Below are positions 13,891-19,907 of a DNA stretch of 19,907 nt, piece after piece. The stretch's first letter is position 1. Each line of letters starts with the position of its first letter. Location: NCBI GenBank assembly GCA_900321525.1, contig ONWL01000004.1, positions 1 through 19,907 on the forward strand, read 5' to 3'. Under the pieces are notes generated by a model that was not told where the DNA came from, searched no databases, and saw only the letters and a list, made by a program, of their open reading frames with translations. A program made the position numbers and the translations under genes. The DNA comes from an uncultured Eubacteriales bacterium. GTDB lineage: Bacteria > Bacillota > Clostridia > Lachnospirales > Lachnospiraceae.

Positions 13891-15215
13891 GTTAATCTAC
13901 TTAAATCTCTCGGGAAGAGAGTGGCTTCCCGGACGTTGTCCTCACCCACCAGCTTCATGGTGAGACGCTCTAATCCGATGCCCAGTCCACCATGAGGAGG
14001 CATACCATACTTAAAAGTATCCAGATACTGCTCCATACCTTCTTCCGTCATCTTTCTGGCTGCAATTTTCTCCCGCAGCTGTTTATAATCGTGAATCCGC
14101 TGACCACCGGTGGTAATCTCCATTCCTTCAAACAGCAGGTCGAAGCTCAGTGTAAAAGTAGGGTCTGCCGGATCGTCCATGGCATAAAACGGACGCTTCT
14201 TAGACGGATAATGGGTGACAAATACGAACTTGCTGCCGTATTCCTCCTCGAAATATCTACCGATCAGCACCTCTTCTTCCGGCTCTAAATCATAGGGGTT
14301 ACGGATGGTGCGGTTGTACTTTTCAGATACCAGACGCTTGGCTTCGTCAAAACGTACCTGGGGGATTCTGGAAACATCCGGAATCTCAATTCCCAGCAAT
14401 TTCACTTCCCTGGCATACTCTGTTTTTAACAATTCCATGGTGTACTGTAAAAAGCCGGTTTCCATGGCCATAATCTCTTCAAAAGAACGGATATACCCCA
14501 TCTCAAAGTCCAGAGATGTATATTCATTCAAATGTCTCTTTGTGTTGTGCTTTTCCGCGCGGAAGACCGGTGCTACCTCATAGACACGGTCAAACACGCC
14601 CACCATCATCTGTTTATAAAACTGAGGACTCTGTGCCAGCACTGCCGGTGTATGGAAATAATCCAGGCGGAACAGGTTAGAACCGCCTTCTGCTCCTTTG
14701 GCTCCTAACTTTGGAGTGTGGATTTCTGTAAATCCCTGCCTATGCAGGTAATCCCGAAATCCTCTTACGATTGCTTCCTGGATTTTGAACTTGGCACGCT
14801 CCTTTACATTTCGCAGAGAGATACTGCGGTAGTTCAGCTTGGCCTCTAAGGATGTGTTCAGTTTCCATTTGGAAATCTGTAAGGGCAATGTTTCATAGGG
14901 TCTGGAGAGGATTTCCACCTCTGCAAGACGAATCTCGAATCCCTGTGGTGCCCGTTCCTCTTTGCTGACGGTACCGGTCACCCGGATGCTCATGGAATCC
15001 TGCAGATCAGACAAGGCACATGGGGTCTTACCAGCCTCATATACACACTGTACCAGTCCTTCTGCCTTTCTGAGGATCACAAATGCCACCTCACCCATAT
15101 CCCGAATGGTGTGAATGGTTCCTTCCATACGGACGGTCTGCCCATCCAATGTACCGCTTGCTGCCTGTTCAATGCTGCAGCATTCACTTTTCTTTATACC
15201 TGTTACAAATTCCAT
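13884..15215 (-). CDS. aspS2: Archaeal-type, probably non-discriminating aspartyl-tRNA synthetase
   Basis: 443 residues of a class II synthetase, much shorter than the roughly 590-residue bacterial AspRS because the GAD insertion is absent. An OB-fold anticodon-binding domain (about 20-110, with EGTIHTIRDMG) precedes the catalytic core, with GAKGAEGGSNLF (171-182), AQSPQFYKQ (194-202), motif 2 FRAEKHNTKRHLNE (218-231) and motif 3 GGLGIGLERL (409-418). In archaeal-type enzymes His at the TIH position is associated with relaxed tRNA(Asn)/tRNA(Asp) specificity; His35 is there, but this reading is tentative. The operon with gatCAB and an Asn-type T-box supports a role in charging tRNA(Asn) with Asp for amidation. 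The ATG at 15215 follows GGAGG by six bases; the longer frame upstream has no support. Confidence 0.9.
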   Translation of the reverse strand: MEFVTGIKKSECCSIEQAASGTLDGQTVRMEGTIHTIRDMGEVAFVILRKAEGLVQCVYEAGKTPCALSDLQDSMSIRVTGTVSKEERAPQGFEIRLAEVEILSRPYETLPLQISKWKLNTSLEAKLNYRSISLRNVKERAKFKIQEAIVRGFRDYLHRQGFTEIHTPKLGAKGAEGGSNLFRLDYFHTPAVLAQSPQFYKQMMVGVFDRVYEVAPVFRAEKHNTKRHLNEYTSLDFEMGYIRSFEEIMAMETGFLQYTMELLKTEYAREVKLLGIEIPDVSRIPQVRFDEAKRLVSEKYNRTIRNPYDLEPEEEVLIGRYFEEEYGSKFVFVTHYPSKKRPFYAMDDPADPTFTLSFDLLFEGMEITTGGQRIHDYKQLREKIAARKMTEEGMEQYLDTFKYGMPPHGGLGIGLERLTMKLVGEDNVREATLFPRDLSRLTP

Positions 15216-15361
15216 ACGAATCCTCCATTCTAAAAAACATATGTCAAAAACTAGTCTACGCTCTACTCCCTGTGGCATTTGGATGTAAAACCGCATCCTT
15301 GCGCATCACACTTTTTGGGTGACAGAATTTTCTGTTACCTAATCAGATTCTCCTATTACGC

Positions 15362-15652
15362 AAAAAGTCCCGAAGTGCATTGCTGCACTCCGGGACGGAT
15401 CAACTACATCCGCGGTACCACCCGCTTTGAGATGCCCTAAAAGGACTTCTCCACTCTCTGCATATAACGTCTGCAATACGTACATTCCTACTTCCAGTCT
15501 CTCCATGTTGTATCATAATAGGGTTCTGTTTGTTCAGAATGTCAGCTCCAGAGTGTTCCCTCTCCTGATCTCCATGCCTGCGCTCTCAGTCGGTGACGCC
15601 TGCTTCCTGTCAGAAACCGTACGGTTCGAGTCTCTTTCTTTGCCTTTCTCTG
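15362..15652 (-). promoter_or_regulatory. T-box riboswitch leader of the aspS2-gatCAB operon
   Basis: The T-box sequence GCGGGTGGTACCGCGG (15410-15425) is unmistakable, and a terminator stem follows at 15367-15396 with TTTTT at 15362-15366. The stem I base is GGTTTCTG (15611-15618) paired with CAGAACCC (15521-15528). Immediately before the latter, on the 3' side of the specifier loop, is CTGAACAAA. AAC (15532-15534) is in the normal specifier position followed by A, giving tRNA(Asn), and shifting one base gives GAA (15533-15535), tRNA(Glu). Uncharged tRNA should stabilise the antiterminator and turn on the operon. Together with 15216-15361, which shows no gene and only a weak GTAACAGAA/TTCTGTCAC stem, this accounts for the long non-coding gap. 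Confidence 0.92.
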
Positions 15653-15658
15653 TAATTT

Positions 15659-15687
15659 TTTATAGCACATCCTCCCTGGAATTGCAA
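15659..15687 (-). promoter_or_regulatory. Promoter of the T-box / aspS2 operon
   Basis: -35 TTGCAA (15682-15687), exactly 17 bp, -10 TATAAA (15659-15664) on the minus strand. Transcription would start near 15651, just upstream of T-box stem I. It lies about 40 bp after the asnB stop, with no obvious asnB terminator between. Confidence 0.65.
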
Positions 15688-15727
15688 GCATCAATTTTCA
15701 AAAATCAAAAAATGTATCGCCAACCAT

Positions 15728-17608
15728 TCAGCCGCTTATCCTATACTGCTCCAGCCACCATCCAATCTGTAGCCAGTACGCCAGCAGCTGAGGACCTGCC
15801 ATCAACTGTCCAAACCATGGTTTGCTCACATTGGCAGGGGATTGCAAAAATGCTTCTACTTTCTTCGGATCGAGCCACTGTAACAGCGGTGCATCCGGCT
15901 GTTTCAGTTCCTCACAAAGCATCCTGCCAAGCATCTGCTGGTATTCCGGGTGATAGGTCTTTGGATAGGGGCTCTTTTTCCGAATGCGCACTTCTTCCGG
16001 CAGCCAGCCTTTTACAGCAGCCCGAAGCAGTCCTTTGGCTTCTCCATCCGGTGCTTTCTGTTCCCATGGCACATTCCACAGATACTCCACCAGTCTGTAA
16101 TCCAGAAACGGCATACGGGCATCCAGCCCGGAAGAAGCAGCTGCCCGGTCTGTCCGGTCGATCAATGTGGCGCCAAACCACTTTAAGGTCAGCCACATCA
16201 ACTGTTTGTGTCGTCTTTCCCCCTCTGTTTCCCCGTTCCATACCGGCATTGCACCAATGCTGTCCTCGTATGCCTGCCTTGCGCAGCTGTCCAGATCCAG
16301 CCGTTCCACTACATCATCCCGCAACAGCCCCTTTCGTTGCTGCAAATCCGGTGTCCAGGGAAAACCGATGCCGGACTGGATTTCCCTGTGATACCATGGA
16401 TAGCCGCCGAAAATCTCATCTGCCCCTTCACCGGTCAGCACCAGATCCGCCTTTACCTGACTGCAAAAGTATACCAAAGAGGCATCCACATCTGCCATCC
16501 CCGGCAAATCTCTGGCTCTCATAGCCGCCCACAGTGCATTCACCAGTGTTTCATTGCCGCAAGTCAGGATTCGGTGATTGGTATGGCACTCCCGTACTAC
16601 GATTTCCGCAAAAGGACTGTCCAAAGAGGGCTGAAATGCATTGGACTGGAAGAATTCCCTGCTGCCTTCAAATTCAAATCCATAGGTATCCAGCTGTTCT
16701 CCCTGCTCCGCCATCCACTTTGCGCATACTGCTGTGACAATGCTGCTGTCCAGTCCACCGGATAAAAATGCCGCCGGATGCAGTCCTGCCCCCTGTCTGC
16801 TAAAAAACTGTCTTTTGATGGCATCCTCCAACAGTTCTCTCACGTGGAGTACCGTCTGGGCATAGGATTCCGTGTGAGGTTTGTTTTCCAACTGCCAGTA
16901 GGTCTGCTGCCAGATGCCAGTTTCATCTGCCAGAAGCACACTGCCTGCCCCTACTTCTTCTATCCCTTCAAACACACCTTTTCCCGGTATTTTTGCGGGA
17001 CCGATTGCCAGAATCTGCCCCATGACCTGCTCGTTGATGACAGGGGGCACATCCGGATGGGCAAACAGGGCCTTCATCTCAGAAGCAAATACCAGTTTGG
17101 TTCCTCTCACTGCATAAAACAGGGGGCGGATTCCCACATGATCCCTTCCCAGACACAATGTGCCGGTGCGCCTCTGCCACCATGCAAATGCAAACATGCC
17201 ATTGACTTTTTTCAGATAATGAATTCCGTACTCCATCAGTCCTGCCAACAGCAGTTCTGCATCACTTTCTCCTACCAGATGTATCCCATGACAGTTCAGT
17301 TCCAGACGCAGCTCCTTTGCATTCCACAAAATGCCGTCCAGTGCCAGTACCCCTTCTTCTCCCTGAAAGATACGAACCAGAGGTTGCCGTTCTTCTTCTT
17401 TGTCAGTGGCAATGGCACTGCACTGCATCAGATTACAACCACAGGATTGATACATGCCCTGCTGCCCTCTTCCTCTGTGCTGCAGTTTCTGTCCCATCTC
17501 ATACAAAATGCCTTTATCCCTCTGCATCTGCACACTGCGCTGTGTTCTGTTTTCCTCTGTGCTGCATGATTCTGCCTGAAACTCCACAAATCCCGCCAGT
17601 CCACTCAT
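15728..17608 (-). CDS. asnB: Asparagine synthetase B-like enzyme with degenerate glutaminase domain
   Basis: 626 residues. The C-terminal synthetase domain is intact: pyrophosphatase loop SGGLDSS (283-289) and LTGEGADEIFGGY, so aspartate adenylation and amidation look possible. The N-terminal class II glutaminase domain is damaged: the family begins MCGIAGF with Cys2 as nucleophile, but here it begins MSGLAGF (Ser2); HRGPD is HRGRG (44-48), NGEIYN is DGILWN (91-96) and the RLSI segment is missing. NGMFAF and GRDHVGIRPLFY are kept. The enzyme may use free ammonia. The start at 17608 is chosen because it aligns with the family N-terminus and has AGGAAG; ATGs at 17662-17671 would add about 20 residues. 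It follows dpaB by 106 bp with no terminator. Confidence 0.85.
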   Translation of the reverse strand: MSGLAGFVEFQAESCSTEENRTQRSVQMQRDKGILYEMGQKLQHRGRGQQGMYQSCGCNLMQCSAIATDKEEERQPLVRIFQGEEGVLALDGILWNAKELRLELNCHGIHLVGESDAELLLAGLMEYGIHYLKKVNGMFAFAWWQRRTGTLCLGRDHVGIRPLFYAVRGTKLVFASEMKALFAHPDVPPVINEQVMGQILAIGPAKIPGKGVFEGIEEVGAGSVLLADETGIWQQTYWQLENKPHTESYAQTVLHVRELLEDAIKRQFFSRQGAGLHPAAFLSGGLDSSIVTAVCAKWMAEQGEQLDTYGFEFEGSREFFQSNAFQPSLDSPFAEIVVRECHTNHRILTCGNETLVNALWAAMRARDLPGMADVDASLVYFCSQVKADLVLTGEGADEIFGGYPWYHREIQSGIGFPWTPDLQQRKGLLRDDVVERLDLDSCARQAYEDSIGAMPVWNGETEGERRHKQLMWLTLKWFGATLIDRTDRAAASSGLDARMPFLDYRLVEYLWNVPWEQKAPDGEAKGLLRAAVKGWLPEEVRIRKKSPYPKTYHPEYQQMLGRMLCEELKQPDAPLLQWLDPKKVEAFLQSPANVSKPWFGQLMAGPQLLAYWLQIGWWLEQYRISG

Positions 17609-17617
17609 ACCTTCTTC

Positions 17618-17648
17618 CTGTAACGATCCACTTCTCCAATCGTTACAG
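17618..17648 (-). promoter_or_regulatory. Hairpin overlapping the asnB ribosome binding site
   Basis: CTGTAACGAT (17618-17627) and ATCGTTACAG (17639-17648) form a perfect 10-bp stem with an 11-nt loop. On the transcript the 3' arm ends in ACAG, whose AG is the start of the AGGAAG site for the ATG at 17608. No T-run follows, so it is not a terminator. It could limit translation initiation, or lie inside the coding region if one of the upstream ATGs is used. Confidence 0.45.
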
Positions 17649-17714
17649 TCCTCTCTTTCCATCTGCATCACTTTCTACACAGTATATGCAGCAGACACAG
17701 TGGTTTGCCACTTT

Positions 17715-18305
17715 TTACACAAAAGGACTGATCACCAGCGGCTGGATCTGCCGTTCTTCCAATGCTGCTTCTACGGTCTGCAACAGCAGTTCTGTGTGTG
17801 CAATCATGGAATTGGGTTTTTTCACGGGACTATCCTGCCCAAAAGGTACCAAATAAATGTGTTTGGTATTCAGGAGTGTGCCAATATTTTTCAAATTCAT
17901 TCCCAGGGCATCATTGCTGGCAAGAGATAATACCAGTGGGCGCTCATTGCGTAAATGCGCTTTTGCTGCCATGGTCACCGGTCCATCTGTAATTCCATTT
18001 GCCAGCTTTGCCATCGTATTGCCGGTACATGGCAGAATGATCAGTACATCAAACAAAGCCTTTGGTCCAATGGTCTCTGCCTCCACAATACTGGTCCATG
18101 GGTGATGACCGGTCAGTTCTGCTGCTTTTATTTGAAACTCTGCGGCTGTGCCAAACCGGGAATCGGTTTCCTGCACATGCTCGGATAAAATGATCTGTAC
18201 ATCCGCTCCTTCTTTTACCAAATGCTCAATTTCTGCAAAAGCATTGGAAAAGGTACAGTAGGAGCCGGTCATTGCCACACCGATTCTTCTATACTTCAGA
18301 GACAT
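17715..18305 (-). CDS. dpaB: Dipicolinate synthase subunit B (flavoprotein-like)
   Basis: 196 residues of the flavoprotein-fold partner (SpoVFB) of dipicolinate synthase, which makes pyridine-2,6-dicarboxylate from a lysine-pathway intermediate in the mother cell for loading into spores. Family features are GVAMTGSYCTF (9-19), the LIILPCTGNTMAKLANGITD segment with a PCTGNT nucleotide-binding loop, and RPLVLSLASNDALG. Length matches the family (about 200). The ATG at 18305 follows AAAGGAG. It is 15 bp after dpaA. Confidence 0.93.
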   Translation of the reverse strand: MSLKYRRIGVAMTGSYCTFSNAFAEIEHLVKEGADVQIILSEHVQETDSRFGTAAEFQIKAAELTGHHPWTSIVEAETIGPKALFDVLIILPCTGNTMAKLANGITDGPVTMAAKAHLRNERPLVLSLASNDALGMNLKNIGTLLNTKHIYLVPFGQDSPVKKPNSMIAHTELLLQTVEAALEERQIQPLVISPFV

Positions 18306-18320
18306 CTTTCTTCTCCTTTC

Positions 18321-19199
18321 CTAACTGTTGGATGCCTTCACAGTTAACTCATTTTCTAAAATTTCCAGCATCACATCAAATAAAATGTGCGCAGAGGACT
18401 TGGGAGCATACTTACCCGGCAGTCCGGGACAGTGCACTTTGTTCACCCCATACTGTTGTACCAATTCCCTGGTGATACACCCCTGGCCGCTGGCCAGTTC
18501 TAAAAGCAGGTGTTCTTTGGGAAGACATTGCACAAGTGCTTCTGTAAACACGCCTGCCGGAATGGTATTGAACAACACCGGATGTTTTTTCAATGCCTCA
18601 CCTAACTGCTCCTGGGACAAGGCTTTCAGGCCTTCTGTTTTTACCTGCACCCGCACTTCTTTTCTTCTGGCATACACGCTGACTTCCGCTCCAAATTGTT
18701 TCAACCGCATTGCCAGAATCCGCCCACATCTGCCATAGCCCAGCACCAGACAAGGACATCCTGCCAGATTTTCCGGCCAAAGACAGATTGCCTCTGCAAT
18801 GGCGCCTTCGGCTGTGGCCACTGCATTTTGCAGTGCCACCTGTTCCAATTTCATATAGTCTACAAAACGGATGTCTCTCCTGCGCAGATACTTGGCTGCC
18901 TGTTCTGGAATCAGCCCCCCGAATACTACCTGTCCTGATTTTAAGCTGCCTGCAAAGTCCATGATCCCCATGGTAGTCCCCGTTACCGTCACACCATCTC
19001 TGCTGAACGGAACCGGTGCCGCTATGATCTGCGCCATTTCTAACAACTCTTCCAAACTGCATTCCTGCACCTCTGTGGTATGTCCACCTTGTATACACAG
19101 TTGTGCGCCATATACCGGATTTCGTCCATTTTCTATCCATAACTGCGCCAGATACCGCTGCCGCAGATCACCACCTGTCACTCCAATGATAGGTTCCAC
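18321..19199 (-). CDS. dpaA: Dipicolinate synthase subunit A
   Basis: 292 residues, close to Bacillus SpoVFA. The C-terminal half has an NAD(P)-binding Rossmann signature, LGYGRCG (153-159), followed by a strand ending in Arg residues (SVYARRKE). The N-terminal half has GGDLRQRYLA (9-18) and PVPFSRDG (62-69), typical of the family. It works with DpaB in spore dipicolinate synthesis. The start is taken as GTG at 19199, four bases after a strong GGGAGGGGG site; a TTG at 19220 in the same frame would place that site inside the gene. A sigma-K-like -10 lies upstream. Confidence 0.92.
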   Translation of the reverse strand: MEPIIGVTGGDLRQRYLAQLWIENGRNPVYGAQLCIQGGHTTEVQECSLEELLEMAQIIAAPVPFSRDGVTVTGTTMGIMDFAGSLKSGQVVFGGLIPEQAAKYLRRRDIRFVDYMKLEQVALQNAVATAEGAIAEAICLWPENLAGCPCLVLGYGRCGRILAMRLKQFGAEVSVYARRKEVRVQVKTEGLKALSQEQLGEALKKHPVLFNTIPAGVFTEALVQCLPKEHLLLELASGQGCITRELVQQYGVNKVHCPGLPGKYAPKSSAHILFDVMLEILENELTVKASNS

Positions 19200-19234
19200 T
19201 CTTCCCCCTCCCTTTTTCAATGCCTGTTCTACTT

Positions 19235-19243
19235 TATCATATG
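19235..19243 (-). promoter_or_regulatory. dpaA: Sigma-K-like -10 element upstream of dpaA
   Basis: The minus strand reads CATATGATA, matching the sigma-K -10 consensus CATAnnnTA at all fixed positions. It lies about 35 bp before the GTG start, a reasonable leader length. The short AC of the -35 is not seen at 16-17 bp, so the call rests on the -10 and on dpaAB being sigma-K genes in Bacillus. Confidence 0.45.
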
Positions 19244-19271
19244 TTTTCCCTTTCTAAAAGGAACCCTTTTC

Positions 19272-19315
19272 TTGCGTTCCTGCCCAGAATAGGCTATACT
19301 GTCACTATCACAGTA
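19272..19315 (+). promoter_or_regulatory. Promoter of the CYTH gene with an overlapping palindrome
   Basis: -35-like TTGCGT (19272-19277), 17-bp spacer, -10 TATACT (19295-19300). An inverted repeat TACTGT-CACTATC-ACAGTA (19297-19315) overlaps the -10 and the presumed start site, where a repressor could bind. The -35 is weak (3 of 6). Confidence 0.5.
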
Positions 19316-19361
19316 TTTGTGTCGCCAATTGGAACACAATTTTTCAAAATGGAGGGATCTT

Positions 19362-19868
19362 ATGGAAATCGAACGCAAATTTCTCTTAAAAGAGCTGCCG
19401 GATTTAACCGATTATACCTGTCATGAAATCCAACAGGCTTATTTATGTACTACACCTGTGGTTCGCATACGTCGTCAGGATGACACCTACTATCTGACAT
19501 ACAAAAGCGGCGGCATGATGGCAAGGGAAGAATACAATCTTCCCCTGAATCGTACCGCCTACTATCACCTGCTTGCCAAATCCGATGGCAATGTGATCAC
19601 CAAACGCCGTTATCTGATTCCTTTGACCGATCCCCGTTCCAAAACAGATGGCTATACATTTTCTTCTGAACTGGTCATCGAACTGGATGTGTTTTCCGGG
19701 AAATTTCAGGGAGTTACTCTGGCAGAAGTAGAGTTTTCCTGTGTGGAGGATGCCAACGAGTTTCTGCCGCCAGACTGGTTTTCGGAGGATGTAACCATGA
19801 ACCCCCTGTACCACAACAGTGCCATGAGCACGTCCGATGATCTGTGCCATACACAGCCGGAGTCATAA
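19362..19868 (+). CDS. CYTH-domain protein (triphosphate tunnel metalloenzyme family)
   Basis: 168 residues. It begins with the ExExK signature MEIERKF, then VVRIRRQDDTYYLTYKS (33-49), KRRY and a run of alternating acidic strands (ELVIELDVF, LAEVEF), the tunnel-lining pattern of CYTH proteins that act on triphosphate compounds. Members include short-chain triphosphatases and class IV adenylate cyclases; the sequence alone does not say which. The ATG at 19362 follows GGAGGG by about six bases; the frame is open 15 codons further but without a site. It is divergent from dpaA. The remaining 39 bases of the window show nothing. Confidence 0.88.
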   Translation: MEIERKFLLKELPDLTDYTCHEIQQAYLCTTPVVRIRRQDDTYYLTYKSGGMMAREEYNLPLNRTAYYHLLAKSDGNVITKRRYLIPLTDPRSKTDGYTFSSELVIELDVFSGKFQGVTLAEVEFSCVEDANEFLPPDWFSEDVTMNPLYHNSAMSTSDDLCHTQPES

Positions 19869-19907
19869 TGCCCGGACAGTTACATTGATTCGGAATAGCA
19901 GCTCTTG

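Noticed and set aside
15540..15546. GAC (Asp) as the T-box specifier
   Set aside because: A GAC followed by A exists in GCTGACATT, but it lies within the helix above the specifier loop (GTCA/TGAC), not next to the stem I base where the specifier belongs.
15427..16524. Plus-strand open frame of 365 codons over the T-box and asnB
   Set aside because: It runs antisense to the T-box leader and the well-supported asnB gene, has no family features and is Pro/Ser-rich as expected of a shadow frame.
16778..17569. Plus-strand open frame of 263 codons inside asnB
   Set aside because: Antisense to conserved AsnB motifs; composition (many Cys, His and Phe) is typical of a mirrored frame.

Overview
The window reads like chromosome of a spore-forming, Lachnospiraceae-like clostridium. 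The evidence is the gene order tig-clpP-clpX-lon-ysxC, a T-box leader in front of an archaeal-type aspartyl-tRNA synthetase with gatCAB, dipicolinate synthase genes dpaA-dpaB, and strong AGGAGG-type ribosome binding sites. The assignment to a family is inference; no rRNA or other taxonomic marker is present.

Layout. At the left edge (1 to about 225) is the 5' end of an IS200/IS605-type tnpA and the left end of that element, just beyond the ysxC terminator. From 327 to 6926, all on the minus strand, is the protein quality-control block: trigger factor, ClpP, ClpX, Lon and the ribosome-assembly GTPase YsxC, with terminators after tig, clpX and ysxC. From about 7100 to 10100 the region looks accessory: a broken gene of unknown function, a TIGR04086-type small membrane protein, and a three-gene minus-strand cassette (GTPase-like protein without a P-loop, a 98-residue protein, a zinc-ribbon protein) divergent from an XRE-type regulator. 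The two transcription units of that cassette share a palindromic operator. From 10413 to 15650 is the tRNA-dependent transamidation operon aspS2-gatC-gatA-gatB, read on the minus strand from a T-box leader whose specifier region contains overlapping Glu (GAA) and Asn (AAC) codons. From 15728 to 19199 are an asparagine synthetase with a degenerate glutaminase domain, then dpaB and dpaA (dpaA is transcribed first), behind a sigma-K-like -10 element. At the right edge is a CYTH-domain protein on the plus strand.

The least-explained feature is a family of three dispersed elements (about 7971-8298, 10183-10412 and 13655-13890), each folding end to end into one long imperfect hairpin. They share terminal sequences, a conserved middle segment and an apex stem whose paired bases differ between copies while staying paired. 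One copy is flanked by an 11-bp direct repeat that includes the aspS2 stop codon, which marks it as an insertion. All three copies lie directly after a stop codon. They look like a MITE-type mobile element that may also act as a 3' UTR or RNA structure.

How the genes work together. The aspS2/gatCAB operon makes Asn-tRNA(Asn), and probably Gln-tRNA(Gln), from mischarged tRNAs, and the T-box can read both amino acid supplies. The neighbouring AsnB-like enzyme has lost its glutaminase nucleophile and sits downstream of sporulation genes, so it may be an ammonia-dependent, sporulation-linked enzyme. No tRNA, rRNA or CRISPR array was seen.
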